Positions 10,155-19,983 of a stretch of 64,000 bases of DNA are shown here, one piece after another (position 1 is the stretch's first letter; every line of letters starts with the position of its first letter). The stretch lies in the NCBI GenBank assembly GCA_902706205.1, contig CACSKA010000001.1, positions 310,001 through 374,000 of the forward strand, in the 5' to 3' direction. Below the pieces are notes generated by a model that did no database searches, had not been told where the DNA came from, and saw nothing but the letters and a program-made list of their open reading frames with translations. The translations under genes and the position numbers were made by a program. This DNA comes from Chryseobacterium sp. 18061 (GTDB taxonomy: Bacteria; Pseudomonadota; Gammaproteobacteria; Enterobacterales; Enterobacteriaceae).

Positions 10155-11033
10155 ATGAAACTGGGATTTATTGGATTGGGCATTATGGGCACGCCGATGG
10201 CGCTGCGTCTGGCACAAGCCGGTCATTCGCTCCACGTGACCACTATCGGTCCGGTGGCTGAGGCACTGTTGGCCACCGGTGCGAAAAATGTCGAGACGGC
10301 GCGCCAGGTGACGGAAGCATCAGACATTATCTTTATTATGGTGCCTGATACCCCTCAGGTTGACGAGGTGCTGTTTGGTGAGCACGGCTGTGCGAAAACG
10401 TCCCTGAAGGGCAAAATCCTCGTCGATATGAGCTCCATTTCACCGATTGAAACCAAGCGCTTTGCAAAGCAGATCAATGAACTTGGCGGTGAGTATCTTG
10501 ATGCGCCAGTATCCGGGGGCGAAATAGGCGCTCGTGAAGGCACGCTTTCAATTATGGTCGGCGGCGATCAGGATGTGTTTGATCAGGTGAAACCGCTCTT
10601 TGAGATTATGGGGAAAAATATCACCCTGGTAGGCGGTAACGGTGACGGTCAGACCTGTAAAGTGGCGAACCAGATTATCGTGGCGCTGAACATTGAAGCC
10701 GTATCGGAAGCGCTGCTATTCGCCTCGAAGGCCGGGGCCGATCCGGTGCGTGTGCGCCAAGCGTTGATGGGCGGTTTTGCCGCTTCACGTATCCTCGAAG
10801 TACACGGTGAGCGTATGATCAAGCGCACTTTTAGCCCGGGCTTCAAAATCGCCTTACATCAGAAAGACCTTAACCTTGCGCTGCAAAGTGCCAGGGCGCT
10901 GGGCGTAAATTTACCAAACACCGCGACCTGTCAGGAATTGTTTAATACCTGCGCTGCCAACGGTGGCAGCCAGCTGGATCATTCGGCTCTGGTGCAGGCG
11001 CTGGAATTAATGGCCAACCATAAAATTGCATAA
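10155..11033 (+). CDS. glxR: 2-hydroxy-3-oxopropionate (tartronate semialdehyde) reductase
   Basis: NAD(P)H-dependent reduction of tartronate semialdehyde to D-glycerate. 292 residues of the beta-hydroxyacid dehydrogenase family. The N-terminal Rossmann motif GFIGLGIMGTPMALRLAQAG spans 4-23, and the substrate loop DAPVSGGEIGAREGTLSIMVGG lies near 117-138. The catalytic lysine region CKVANQIIVALNIEAVSEAL lies near 174-193. It stands 84 bp downstream of hyi with its own GAGGG ribosome site. A second family member (GarR) is normally encoded elsewhere in enterobacteria. Confidence 0.95.
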   Translation: MKLGFIGLGIMGTPMALRLAQAGHSLHVTTIGPVAEALLATGAKNVETARQVTEASDIIFIMVPDTPQVDEVLFGEHGCAKTSLKGKILVDMSSISPIETKRFAKQINELGGEYLDAPVSGGEIGAREGTLSIMVGGDQDVFDQVKPLFEIMGKNITLVGGNGDGQTCKVANQIIVALNIEAVSEALLFASKAGADPVRVRQALMGGFAASRILEVHGERMIKRTFSPGFKIALHQKDLNLALQSARALGVNLPNTATCQELFNTCAANGGSQLDHSALVQALELMANHKIA

Positions 11034-11041
11034 AAATTAAA

Positions 11042-11061
11042 CCCGCCGCTATGACGGCGGG
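11042..11061 (+). terminator. Hairpin after glxR, possible attenuator
   Basis: Stem CCCGCCG/CGGCGGG around ATATGA-like loop bases, 9 bp after the glxR stop, followed only by AAGTTT rather than a long T-run. It may stabilise the upstream mRNA 3' end or reduce read-through into allP. Confidence 0.5.
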
Positions 11062-11132
11062 AAGTTTCATCGTTTTGTTCCGCATAGCTAAACCCGTGAA
11101 AGCGTTATTCCGATACGTGAAAAGAGGGCATT

Positions 11133-12587
11133 ATGGAACAGCAAAGAAGTCTTTACCAACAACGCGGTTACAGCGACGATCTCTTACCCAAACTAGAAAG
11201 TCAACGCAACTGGAAAAGCTTTAATTATTTTACCTTATGGATGGGGTCGGTTCATAACGTCCCTAATTATGTAATGGTCGGCGGGTTTTTTATTCTCGGT
11301 TTGTCGACGCTGAATATTATGCTGGCAATTATTATTAGCGCCTTTTTTATTGCTGCAGTAATGGTAATGAACGGTGCCGCAGGCAGTAAATACGGCGTGC
11401 CGTTTGCGATGATCCTGCGTGCGTCTTACGGCATTCGTGGTGCGTTATTTCCTGGCATTTTAAGAGGTGGTATCGCGGCCATCATGTGGTTCGGTTTGCA
11501 GTGCTACGCCGGGTCGCTGGCATTTCTTATTCTGCTCGGCAAAATCTGGCCCGCTTTCCTGACGCTGGGCGGCGATTTTACATTGCTGGGGCTGTCTCTA
11601 CCGGGGCTGATTGCGTTCCTGCTGTTCTGGCTGGTTAACGTTGGCATCGGTTTTGGTGGCGGGAAAGTGCTGAATAAGTTCACCGCGATCCTTAATCCCT
11701 GCATCTATATCGTGTTTGGCGGCATGGCTATCTGGGCGATTTCATTAACCGGTATTGGCCCGATTCTGGACTATTTGCCGGCCGGGGTGCAGAAAGCTGA
11801 GCATAGCGGTTTCCTGTTTCTGGTGGTGATCAACGCGGTAGTGGCGGTTTGGGCGGCACCTGCGGTTAGCGCCTCTGATTTTACGCAAAATGCGTCCTCG
11901 TTTCGCGCCCATGCGCTGGGACAAACGCTGGGGTTGATTGTGGCCTATGTGCTGTTTGCGGTGGCGGGCGTGTGCATTATTGCCGGAGCCAGTATCCATT
12001 ACGGTATGGACACCTGGAACGTGCTGGACATTGTGCAGAAATGGGACAGCCTGTTTGCCTCATTCTTTGCGGTGCTGGTTATTCTGATGACGACTATTTC
12101 GACTAACGCCACCGGGAATATTATTCCGGCAGGATATCAAATTGCCGCGATTGCCCCGACCAAACTGACGTATAAAAATGGCGTACTGATTGCCAGTATT
12201 ATTAGTCTGCTGATTTGCCCGTGGAAGCTTATGGAAAATCAGAACAGCATCTATTTATTCCTCGATATTATCGGCGGCATGTTAGGTCCGGTGATTGGTG
12301 TCATGATGGCCCATTATTTTGTGGTCATGCGTGGGAATATTAATCTTGATGAACTGTATACCGCCGCAGGTGATTACCAATATTACGATAACGGTTTTAA
12401 CCTGACGGCGTTTTCCGTCACCGTTGCCGCCGTTATTTTATCCCTCGGTGGAAAATTTATCCCTCTGCTGGAACCGTTATCCCGCGTTTCGTGGTTTGTC
12501 GGCGTCATATTTGCGTTTGTCGCTTACGCCTTATTGAAAAAACGTGCGGTAAATGAACCGGCTCCTAAACAACATGTAGCAAGCTAG
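11133..12587 (+). CDS. allP: Allantoin permease, NCS1 family
   Basis: Inner-membrane symporter that imports allantoin for AllB (E. coli name ybbW/allP). 484 residues, equal to E. coli. The N-terminal cytoplasmic segment RNWKSFNYFTLWMGSVHNVPNY is the NCS1 signature. About twelve hydrophobic helices follow, including 'GMLRASYGIRGALFPGILRGGIAAIMWFG'-like regions around residues 87-115. It is placed between glxR and allB, 49 bp before allB, and is probably transcribed with it. Confidence 0.95.
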   Translation: MEQQRSLYQQRGYSDDLLPKLESQRNWKSFNYFTLWMGSVHNVPNYVMVGGFFILGLSTLNIMLAIIISAFFIAAVMVMNGAAGSKYGVPFAMILRASYGIRGALFPGILRGGIAAIMWFGLQCYAGSLAFLILLGKIWPAFLTLGGDFTLLGLSLPGLIAFLLFWLVNVGIGFGGGKVLNKFTAILNPCIYIVFGGMAIWAISLTGIGPILDYLPAGVQKAEHSGFLFLVVINAVVAVWAAPAVSASDFTQNASSFRAHALGQTLGLIVAYVLFAVAGVCIIAGASIHYGMDTWNVLDIVQKWDSLFASFFAVLVILMTTISTNATGNIIPAGYQIAAIAPTKLTYKNGVLIASIISLLICPWKLMENQNSIYLFLDIIGGMLGPVIGVMMAHYFVVMRGNINLDELYTAAGDYQYYDNGFNLTAFSVTVAAVILSLGGKFIPLLEPLSRVSWFVGVIFAFVAYALLKKRAVNEPAPKQHVAS

Positions 12588-12636
12588 CACCAGGTAATGC
12601 GTAAATAAAAACAACTGTACCTACACGGAGAATATT

Positions 12637-13998
12637 ATGTCTTACGATCTGATTATTAAGAACGGCACTGTTATTCTGGAAAATGAAGCCCGAGTGATTG
12701 ATATCGCTGTCCGAGACGGCAAAATCGTTGCTCTGGGCGAAGATCTGGGCGAGGCCAAAGAGGTGATGGACGCCAGTGGATTAGTGGTTTCACCCGGAAT
12801 GGTGGATGCCCATACCCACATTTCTGAGCCGGGTCGCTCCCACTGGGAAGGCTATGCCACCGGAACCCGTGCGGCGGCGAAGGGCGGGATCACTACCATG
12901 ATTGAAATGCCCCTCAACCAGCTGCCAGCCACCGTCGATCGCGCCAGTATTGAACTGAAATTCGACGCCGCTGCGGGCAAGCTCACCATTGATGCCGCGC
13001 AGCTTGGTGGACTGGTGTCCTACAACCTCGACCGTCTGCACGAACTCGATGAAGTCGGCGTGGTTGGCTTCAAATGCTTTGTCGCCACCTGCGGCGATCG
13101 TGGTATCGACAACGATTTCCGTGATGTGAACGACTGGCAATTTTATAAAGGTGCGCAGACGCTGGCGAAGCTCGGCCAGCCGGTGCTGGTGCATTGCGAA
13201 AACGCCCTGATTTGTGACGAGTTGGGTGACGAAGCCAAAAAAGAAGGCCGCGTGACCGCCCATGATTATGTGGCATCGCGTCCGGTGTTTACCGAAGTGG
13301 AAGCCATTCGTCGCGTGCTGTATCTGGCGAAATCTGCCGGTTGTCGCCTGCATGTGTGCCACGTCAGCAGCCCGGAAGGTGTGGCAGAAGTCACGCGTGC
13401 CCGTCAGGAAGGACAAGACGTGACCTGCGAATCGTGCCCGCATTACTTCGTGCTGGATACCGATCAGTTTGAAGCCATTGGCACTCTGGCAAAATGCTCG
13501 CCGCCGATCCGCGATGCGGAAAATCAGAAAGGGATGTGGGACAAACTGTTCAAGGGTGAAATCGACTGCCTGGTTTCTGACCACTCGCCGTGCCCACCGG
13601 ATATGAAAGCAGGCAACATCATGCAGGCGTGGGGCGGCATCGCCGGTCTGCAAAGCTGTATGGACGTGATGTTTGACGAAGCGGTACAAAAGCGCGGCAT
13701 GTCGCTGGCGATGTTCGGCAAGCTGATGGCCACCAACGCGGCCGACATTTTCGGCTTGCAGAACAAAGGCCGAATTGCCCCAGGCAAAGATGCCGATCTG
13801 GTCTTTATCCAGCCGAACAGCAGCTACGTGCTGAAAAACGAGGACCTGGAATACCGTCATAAAGTCAGCCCATACGTGGGTCGTACCATCGGGGCGCGCA
13901 TTACCAAAACGCTGCTGCGCGGCGATGTGATTTACGACATCGAAGCGGGCTTCCCAATCGCGCCGAAAGGCCAGTTCATTCTTAAACACCAGCAATAA
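12637..13998 (+). CDS. allB: Allantoinase
   Basis: Dinuclear metal amidohydrolase that opens (S)-allantoin to allantoate, the first catabolic step. 453 residues as in E. coli. Metal ligands are visible: His59 and His61 ([11 protein letters not shown]), the carboxylatable Lys146 in GFKCFVA, His in VLVHCEN and [10 protein letters not shown], and Asp in [10 protein letters not shown]. It is preceded by a GGAG site 8 bp from the ATG. The gene ends in a strong terminator shared with the region before ybbY. A long antisense open frame on the other strand is a by-product of GC-rich codon usage. Confidence 0.96.
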   Translation: MSYDLIIKNGTVILENEARVIDIAVRDGKIVALGEDLGEAKEVMDASGLVVSPGMVDAHTHISEPGRSHWEGYATGTRAAAKGGITTMIEMPLNQLPATVDRASIELKFDAAAGKLTIDAAQLGGLVSYNLDRLHELDEVGVVGFKCFVATCGDRGIDNDFRDVNDWQFYKGAQTLAKLGQPVLVHCENALICDELGDEAKKEGRVTAHDYVASRPVFTEVEAIRRVLYLAKSAGCRLHVCHVSSPEGVAEVTRARQEGQDVTCESCPHYFVLDTDQFEAIGTLAKCSPPIRDAENQKGMWDKLFKGEIDCLVSDHSPCPPDMKAGNIMQAWGGIAGLQSCMDVMFDEAVQKRGMSLAMFGKLMATNAADIFGLQNKGRIAPGKDADLVFIQPNSSYVLKNEDLEYRHKVSPYVGRTIGARITKTLLRGDVIYDIEAGFPIAPKGQFILKHQQ

Positions 13999-14007
13999 CG
14001 CGGTCAT

Positions 14008-14039
14008 GCATGCCCATCCTCGGATGGGCATGCTTTTTT
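14008..14039 (+). terminator. Intrinsic terminator after allB
   Basis: Perfect long stem GCATGCCCATCC/GGATGGGCATGC with a two-base loop, followed by TTTTTT, 10 bp after the allB stop. An in-frame ATG for ybbY at 14010 lies inside this hairpin, which argues for the later start at 14052. Confidence 0.9.
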
Positions 14040-14051
14040 CTGGGTAATGTG

Positions 14052-15353
14052 ATGATGAATGTGTCTTTAAGCCGCGATAGCGCGCTGTCCGGTTTCCAGT
14101 GGTTTTTCTTTATTTTCTGCAATACCGTCGTGGTTCCACCGACGCTGCAATCGGCCTTTCAGCTTCCCGATGCTGCCCTGTTTACCCTGATCCAGTTCGC
14201 TTTTCTCAGCACCGCGCTGGCCTGCCTGGCACAGGCTTTTTTGGGGCATCGACGGGCAATCATGGAAGGGCCAACCGGGTTGTGGTGGGGCACTATTTTA
14301 ACCGTCACCCTCGCGGAAACCGCACGCGGCACACCGGTCGATAGCATTGCCTGGAGCCTGGCGGTGGGGATTGGCTGCTCCGGGATCCTCACGCTGCTGT
14401 TGGGCGCAAGTGGGCTTGGCCAACGGCTGGCAGGCTGGTTCAGCCCGGCGGTGATGGTTGTGTTTATGCTGCTGCTCGGTGCACAGCTCACCAGTATCTT
14501 TTTCAAAGGCATGCTTGGCCTGCCGTTCGGCGCAGCCCACGTGGCACAGGGCGTGCAGATGCTGCCTTTTCTGCTGGCTCTGGCGGTGATGTTGCTGGTG
14601 ATCGGGATGATTATTTTGCTGCCGACTCGGGTGTCCCGCTACGCACTGTTGGTGGGAACGCTGGTAGGCTGGCTCGCCTGGCGTTTGTGCTATCCCGCGC
14701 CGTCAATCAGCGGTCCGGGCGCACACTGGCAGTTCTTCCCGCTGGGCCATGGCGGTGAATTGAAGCCCGGCATTATCCTGACCGCGCTGTTGGCAGGCAT
14801 CGTTAACGTCTCTAATACCTACGGGGCGTTACGCGGTACGGACGTTTTTTATCCGCAGAAAACAGCAGGCACTTCGCCGTATTCCCGCAGTTTTATCGTT
14901 TCTGGGGTGATGACCGTGTTCACCGTTCCGCTTGGCGTGGTGCCGTTCTCTCCGTTTGTTTCTTCCATTGGGCTGATTACCCAGACCGGAGACAGCACGC
15001 GGCGTGCTTTTGTCATCGGTAGCCTGTGTTGTCTGGCGGTCGCAGTGTTTCCCCCGCTGACGCGACTGTTTTGCACTTTACCTCTGGCGGTCAGCAGTGC
15101 GGTCATGCTGGTGTCCTATCTGCCGCTGCTCTATTCAAGTTTGGCTTTCAGTCAACAACTGACCCTGACCCCGCGCAATTGCTACCGTCTGGCGCTGCCG
15201 CTGTTCGCCGGTATTTTCCTGATGGGCTTGCCGCCGCTCTATTTACAGGCGGTACCGCTGATCGTGCGGCCGTTACTGAGTAACGGTTTGCTGGTCGGTA
15301 TTTTGCTGGCTCTGGCGATGGACAACCTCATTCCGTGGCAACGGCTGAAATAA
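14052..15353 (+). CDS. ybbY: NCS2-family nucleobase/ureide transporter YbbY
   Basis: Multi-helix inner-membrane permease of the xanthine/uracil (NCS2) family; its role in allantoin or purine-ureide uptake is inferred only from location. From ATG 14052 it is 433 aa, the exact E. coli length; the longer frame starting at 14010 begins within the allB terminator. Motifs include FFFIFCNTVVVPPTLQSAFQ near the N terminus and the central NVSNTYGALRGTDVFYP, related to the NCS2 substrate-binding helix. glxK follows 23 bp later, suggesting co-transcription. Confidence 0.93.
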   Translation: MMNVSLSRDSALSGFQWFFFIFCNTVVVPPTLQSAFQLPDAALFTLIQFAFLSTALACLAQAFLGHRRAIMEGPTGLWWGTILTVTLAETARGTPVDSIAWSLAVGIGCSGILTLLLGASGLGQRLAGWFSPAVMVVFMLLLGAQLTSIFFKGMLGLPFGAAHVAQGVQMLPFLLALAVMLLVIGMIILLPTRVSRYALLVGTLVGWLAWRLCYPAPSISGPGAHWQFFPLGHGGELKPGIILTALLAGIVNVSNTYGALRGTDVFYPQKTAGTSPYSRSFIVSGVMTVFTVPLGVVPFSPFVSSIGLITQTGDSTRRAFVIGSLCCLAVAVFPPLTRLFCTLPLAVSSAVMLVSYLPLLYSSLAFSQQLTLTPRNCYRLALPLFAGIFLMGLPPLYLQAVPLIVRPLLSNGLLVGILLALAMDNLIPWQRLK

Positions 15354-15376
15354 TCTCCCTATCGTAAGGATGTAGC

Positions 15377-16519
15377 ATGAAAATTGTGATTGCCCCTGAT
15401 TCATTCAAAGAGAGCCTCAGTGCGCAAAAATGCGCACAGGCAATCCAGGCGGGTTTCTCCGCTATTTTTCCCGACGCGGAATATCTGTGTTTACCGATTG
15501 CTGATGGCGGCGAAGGCACCGTTGAGGCGATGGTCGCTGCCACCTCGGGACAGATTGTCCCGGTGACGGTGACTGGTCCGCAGGGAACGCCGGTTGAGGC
15601 GTTCTACGGCGTGACCGGGGATGGCGCAACGGCGGTGATTGAGATGGCCGCGGCCAGTGGGTTGATGCTGGTGGCGCCTGATGCGCGAAACCCGATGCGG
15701 GCGACCAGCTATGGCACCGGAGAGCTTATCTGCCACGCGTTGCGGGCCGGGATCGGGCATATCATTTTGGGTGTCGGCGGCAGCGCCACCGTAGACGGCG
15801 GCATGGGCATGGCGCAGGCGCTGGGTGCACGTTTTCTTGACGCTCAAGGCGAGGAACTGGCAGCTAGCGGCGGGGCCCTGTTGCACGTGGTGCGGATCGA
15901 TCTGCAGGGGGTAGATCCGCTGCTGAAAAAGTGTCGGATAGAGGTGGCCTGCGATGTGGATAATCCGCTGATTGGCCCGCGCGGTGCGGCAACGGTGTTT
16001 GGCCCACAAAAAGGTGCAACACCGGGTATGGTTGAGGCGCTTGAGAGCGGTTTAACCCGCTATGCCGGGGTGCTGCAAACGTTGACCGATATCGAGGTAA
16101 GCACGCTCCCGGGCGGCGGTGCTGCGGGTGGGATGGGCATTGCCGCCGTGGTGTTCCTTAATGCGCAGCTCAAACCGGGGATTGATATCGTGATTGAGGC
16201 GGTAGGTCTGGCGCAGGCGATTGACGGGGCGACGCTGGTGGTAACCGGGGAAGGGCGTATCGACTCACAAACCGTTGGCGGTAAAGCCCCGATGGGGGTG
16301 GCCCGGGTGGCGAAGCAGTTTAACGTGCCGGTGATCGGCATTGCGGGCGTGTTAGGTGAGGGAGTGGAAGTGGTTCATCAGCACGGTATCGACGCGGTGT
16401 TCAGCATTTTGCCGCGCCTTGCACCGCTGCCTGAGGTATTGGCCGAGGGCCAAAACAATTTGTATCACTGTGCGCGAAACATTGCCTGTGCCATCAGGAT
16501 CGGTCAGTTGATGGCGTAA
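15377..16519 (+). CDS. glxK: Glycerate 2-kinase (GlxK)
   Basis: Phosphorylates D-glycerate from GlxR to 2-phosphoglycerate, linking glyoxylate use to glycolysis. 380 residues, glycerate kinase type-1 family. Conserved segments are [22 protein letters not shown] (residues 2-23), [15 protein letters not shown], the [20 protein letters not shown] loop, and [25 protein letters not shown] near the C terminus. The stop codon lies in the T-run side of the minus-strand terminator for allE, so the two convergent units are tightly packed. Confidence 0.96.
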   Translation: MKIVIAPDSFKESLSAQKCAQAIQAGFSAIFPDAEYLCLPIADGGEGTVEAMVAATSGQIVPVTVTGPQGTPVEAFYGVTGDGATAVIEMAAASGLMLVAPDARNPMRATSYGTGELICHALRAGIGHIILGVGGSATVDGGMGMAQALGARFLDAQGEELAASGGALLHVVRIDLQGVDPLLKKCRIEVACDVDNPLIGPRGAATVFGPQKGATPGMVEALESGLTRYAGVLQTLTDIEVSTLPGGGAAGGMGIAAVVFLNAQLKPGIDIVIEAVGLAQAIDGATLVVTGEGRIDSQTVGGKAPMGVARVAKQFNVPVIGIAGVLGEGVEVVHQHGIDAVFSILPRLAPLPEVLAEGQNNLYHCARNIACAIRIGQLMA

Positions 16520-16545
16520 AAAAAGCCACGGCGGTTGCCGTGGCT
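16518..16545 (-). terminator. Intrinsic terminator for the allDCE transcript
   Basis: Stem AGCCACGGC/GCCGTGGCT with a GGTT loop. On the minus strand it is followed by seven U residues (A-run at 16518-16524). It ends the minus-strand allD-allC-allE operon, and its tail overlaps the glxK stop codon. Confidence 0.88.
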
Positions 16546-16577
16546 AAACAGAACAAACTCAAGCCAACATAGCTAAA

Positions 16578-17363
16578 CTAAATTTCCACGTCGCGGTTGC
16601 AGTCCTTCGAATAGATATAGCTGAAGGCTTCCCCGCGTCCAACGCCATAGCCTGCCTGCAGCGAGTACGCGCCCATAAAGATGTAATCGCCTTTTTTCAC
16701 CGGCACCCAGTTGTTATCGAGGTTATAAACCCCCTGGCCGGAAAGAATATAGGCTCCGTGCTCCTGCACGTGCGTTTCGATATAGCCGTGGCTGGCACCT
16801 GGCGCAAACGAAAGAATGTGCATGTTCATGTCAAAACCCAGCTCTTTGGGCAGGAAATCGAGCAGGATGACGTCATCCATACCTTCGTAATGGATTTGCT
16901 CCAGCTGGCTGGCATGGCCGCATACCCGATACGGCGCGTGACCCGCAGCCGGTATATAGCGGCGCTTATAGAGGAATAACTGACTGTCGGCAGCCTGCTG
17001 ATTCTTAAAGGTCATCAGCATATCTGGCGGGCAGTACAGATAGCCACCCTCTGTCAGCGCAAAACGCTCGCCACCGGCTTCGACGCTAATACTGCCGCCG
17101 ATAACGTAGAGGAACGTTTCGATACCTTCGCCACCAAAGCCTGTCGTGTTGCCGCCGTCCTGATGCAGGCTGACAAGGTAATCAACGAAGGTTGCCCCCA
17201 GCTTTGGCGTGGAAAGGATCGTGACGTCACAACCTTCAAAGCCAGGAATGATGTTTTTCACCAGACCATCTGGCGTCAGCAGGGCATAGTTACCATGGCG
17301 GACGATGGAACGGCTGGCCAGTAAATCATCCCGGTAGCCGATAACGTTATTCAGATATCCCAT
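16578..17363 (-). CDS. allE: (S)-ureidoglycine aminohydrolase
   Basis: Manganese bicupin that converts (S)-ureidoglycine to (S)-ureidoglycolate and ammonia (formerly ylbA/glxB6). 261 residues. The C-terminal cupin shows the metal-ligand pattern HILSFAPGASHGYIETHVQEHGAYILSGQGVY (around 187-218). The N-terminal cupin retains GGISVEAGG-type turns. It is the third gene of allD-allC-allE; the allC stop lies two bases upstream of the start, so the two are coupled. Confidence 0.95.
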   Translation of the reverse strand: MGYLNNVIGYRDDLLASRSIVRHGNYALLTPDGLVKNIIPGFEGCDVTILSTPKLGATFVDYLVSLHQDGGNTTGFGGEGIETFLYVIGGSISVEAGGERFALTEGGYLYCPPDMLMTFKNQQAADSQLFLYKRRYIPAAGHAPYRVCGHASQLEQIHYEGMDDVILLDFLPKELGFDMNMHILSFAPGASHGYIETHVQEHGAYILSGQGVYNLDNNWVPVKKGDYIFMGAYSLQAGYGVGRGEAFSYIYSKDCNRDVEI

Positions 17364-17365
17364 AG

Positions 17366-18604
17366 TTACAGTTCCTTATAAGCCAATTGATAAAGCATCA
17401 GCGCCAACGTTTTGACGCCCTCCGCCAGATCGGTCATGTGAGTACGTTCTGCCGGGTTATGGCTGATGCCTCCGATGCTGGGGATGAAAATCATGCAGGT
17501 CGGGACATGCGGGGCAAAAATTTGCGCATCATGGCCTGCACCGCTGTGCATGACGCGGTAGTTGAGGTTTTCCGATTTACACAGGGTGGTAAGCTGCGCC
17601 ACCAGGTCGGCGTCCATCGGTACCGGGGCTTCGTCCATCCACAAGTCGATATCGATGTCGACATTTTCCTGCTGGCAAATCTGGCGCATATCCACTTCAA
17701 GGCGCTCGGTAAATTGCTGTAGGGCCTGGGCGTCGGTGTGGCGACAGTCGATGGTAAACAGCGTTTTACCCGGCACGACGTTCACGGTATTGGGCTGCGG
17801 CTCGACCTTGCCGAAGGTCAGTACCAGCGGATCGCCCTCCGCCCGCGCTTTGGCGACAGATTCACTGCAAATGCGGCTAAAGGCGTGCACCGTATCGCGG
17901 CGATAGCTCATCGGCGTGCTGCCCGCATGGTTAGACTCACCGCTGAGCGTGACCGTATAACGGCGCTGGCCGACAATCGCATGTACTACGCCAATCGCCT
18001 GCTGGTGCGTTTCGAGGACTCGCCCCTGCTCGATATGCAGCTCGACAAAGGCTTTGATGTCCTTGCGTGCCGGGAGAGCTGTGGCAGGCAGGGTAAAACC
18101 ACAGGCGTGCATTGCCTCGACAAAGCCAATGCCTTGCGCGTCGCTGATATCACGCACGTCGGCAGGGTTGGCCTCGCCCATGATGTTTTTGCTGCCCCAG
18201 AACACATACGGGAAACGGCTGCCTTCTTCCTCTGCCATCGCCACCATTTCCAGGCTGCGTAGCGGTGGACCGTAGGTCTCTTTCAACCAGATAATAGCCA
18301 GCCAGGCGGCCAGCGCGCCAAACTGACCATCGAGATTGCCGCCGTTGACCACGCTGTCGATATGCGACCCGCTGAGGATCACCTCATCGGGATAGCGGGT
18401 GCCAGGCAGGCGGGCGAAAAGATTTCCGACTGCGTCAAACCGGGTTTCCAGGCCGTCGTCGGCCATCCGCTGCCGGAATTGTTGCTGGGTCTCCAGCCAC
18501 TGCGGCGAATAAAGCAAGCGGGTTATTCCGCCACTCGGGTCGGCACCGAAAGTTGAAAGCCATGGCAGTGTGTCTTCTATCGCTTTGCGAAATACATTAT
18601 CCAT
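17366..18604 (-). CDS. allC: Allantoate amidohydrolase
   Basis: M20-family dizinc enzyme cutting allantoate to ureidoglycine, CO2 and ammonia. 412 residues, against 411 in E. coli. Metal-site segments visible are GSHIDSVVNGGNLDGQFG (around 80-97), MAEEEGSRFPYVFWGSK (around 124-140), FVELHIEQGRVLE (around 189-201), and the late GAGHDAQIFA. It is the middle gene of allDCE, 16 bp after allD. Confidence 0.96.
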   Translation of the reverse strand: MDNVFRKAIEDTLPWLSTFGADPSGGITRLLYSPQWLETQQQFRQRMADDGLETRFDAVGNLFARLPGTRYPDEVILSGSHIDSVVNGGNLDGQFGALAAWLAIIWLKETYGPPLRSLEMVAMAEEEGSRFPYVFWGSKNIMGEANPADVRDISDAQGIGFVEAMHACGFTLPATALPARKDIKAFVELHIEQGRVLETHQQAIGVVHAIVGQRRYTVTLSGESNHAGSTPMSYRRDTVHAFSRICSESVAKARAEGDPLVLTFGKVEPQPNTVNVVPGKTLFTIDCRHTDAQALQQFTERLEVDMRQICQQENVDIDIDLWMDEAPVPMDADLVAQLTTLCKSENLNYRVMHSGAGHDAQIFAPHVPTCMIFIPSIGGISHNPAERTHMTDLAEGVKTLALMLYQLAYKEL

Positions 18605-18620
18605 ATATTAAAACCTGTTA

Positions 18621-19670
18621 TTACTGGGCAAACGGATTTTTCGTCTCATACGAACGGGTGTATATCGCGTCTGAAACCAGATAGTCATAAATATCATCAA
18701 CAATCTCTATGCCATGGGTTGTTGATTCCTTTTCATAAAGATCTAAATTTTGTCCAGGGTAATACACCTGGTTAAATCCTGGTGCAGGCTGAATGCCATT
18801 TAATTCACGCATGGTTTGACTTAAATGCTGGCGGAACACTTCGCTGGAAGAGAAAAAGGCCGGGTTTATGACAATATGCAATTGGCCGAGATTACGTCCG
18901 TGGCTTAAGTCGTCATACATTGAACTAACTTGTTTGCCGAACGGTAATCCGAGCAAAATACCGGACAGTACGTCAATCATCATCATCAGCCCGTAACCTT
19001 TTGGCCCAGCGGCGGGCAGCAGCGCGTGGACGGCAAACGGATCGGTGGTAGGGGCGCCATGGCTATCGACGGCCCAGGTCGCGGGGATGGGTTCCTGACG
19101 CGAGCGGGCATCAAGAATTTTGCCCCATGCCTGCACGGTAGTCGCCATGTCAAAGGTCATGATATCGCCGTTTTCACCCGGCGCGGCGAAGGCCAGCGGG
19201 TTGGTACCATAGTAAATCTCTGCCCCACCAAACGGTACTACCATTGGATCGGACTGGCACAGTGAAATGCCGATCAGACCCGCCCGGGCAGCCTGCTGCA
19301 CGAAATAGGAGATAGCGCCGCTGTGACCCATCCGGCTGATGCCGACCACCGCCACACCTTTTTCCTGGGCCAGTTCAATGGCGTGCATCATTCCCCGTTT
19401 GGCTGCAACCTGACCGGCAGCGTTATCCGCATGAAGCACGGCAGAACAGGGGCCGGTTTGTTCCATCTGGAAGACCGGTTTGCGGTTAGTGCCGCCTTTG
19501 GAAATGCGCTCTGCGTAATACTCCACGCGGACGGCGCCATGAGAATGGATACCCCGCGCATCCGCAAACACCAGTACTTCGGCAACGGTGGCGGCGTGGT
19601 CGCTATTAAGCCCTGCTTTGGTCAACTTCTTCTGAATAAGTTGAAAGAGTGTTTCCCGGCTGACTTTCAT
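18621..19670 (-). CDS. allD: Ureidoglycolate dehydrogenase
   Basis: NAD-dependent oxidation of (S)-ureidoglycolate to oxalurate, the substrate of the FdrA/YlbE/YlbF system encoded just upstream on the other strand. 349 residues of the malate/L-sulfolactate/ureidoglycolate dehydrogenase family. Visible motifs are DARGIHSHGAVRVEYYAERI (residues 33-52), VGISRMGHSGAISYFVQQAARAG, YYGTNPLAFAAPG and AAGPKGYGLMMMIDVLSG. It is the first gene of the AllS-activated operon and is divergent from fdrA. Confidence 0.96.
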   Translation of the reverse strand: MKVSRETLFQLIQKKLTKAGLNSDHAATVAEVLVFADARGIHSHGAVRVEYYAERISKGGTNRKPVFQMEQTGPCSAVLHADNAAGQVAAKRGMMHAIELAQEKGVAVVGISRMGHSGAISYFVQQAARAGLIGISLCQSDPMVVPFGGAEIYYGTNPLAFAAPGENGDIMTFDMATTVQAWGKILDARSRQEPIPATWAVDSHGAPTTDPFAVHALLPAAGPKGYGLMMMIDVLSGILLGLPFGKQVSSMYDDLSHGRNLGQLHIVINPAFFSSSEVFRQHLSQTMRELNGIQPAPGFNQVYYPGQNLDLYEKESTTHGIEIVDDIYDYLVSDAIYTRSYETKNPFAQ

Positions 19671-19983
19671 CGGTCTTCCTTTTTACAAGGGTGGAGAGCT
19701 GAATGAGCGTCAACATACCGTGAAAATAAATTGAATATGTGATCCGGATTGATAAAGTCAGATAGTTAGAATTAATTTGATAATCCAGTTTATTTTTGTA
19801 GAAGCTTTTAATGAGTCGGGTATTTAAAATTATACGAGTAATGCCAAAGGGACTGTTCGAATAATTCGTGTAATAAATGGGGTGTGATGCCTGTCACCCT
19901 TAATCACTCTTTTGCTGTATAGCCTTGAGCCAAATTAACAGCACCAGTGTATTTATGCACGGTGTAATTATTGGGGAGGGGTT
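19671..19983. promoter_or_regulatory. Divergent control region between allD and fdrA
   Basis: 313 bp with no open frame of note, AT-rich, between divergent starts. In E. coli AllS activates allD from this interval, so at least one activator site is expected. No copy of the TTGGAA-N5-TTCCAA AllR palindrome is present. A ribosome site GGGGAGGGG directly precedes fdrA. Exact promoters could not be assigned by eye. Confidence 0.5.

Noticed and set aside
12790..14031. 413-codon open frame antisense to allB
   Set aside because: It is the complement of a well-conserved allantoinase and shows no protein-like motif; it arises from GC-biased third positions. Its start also lies in the allB terminator.
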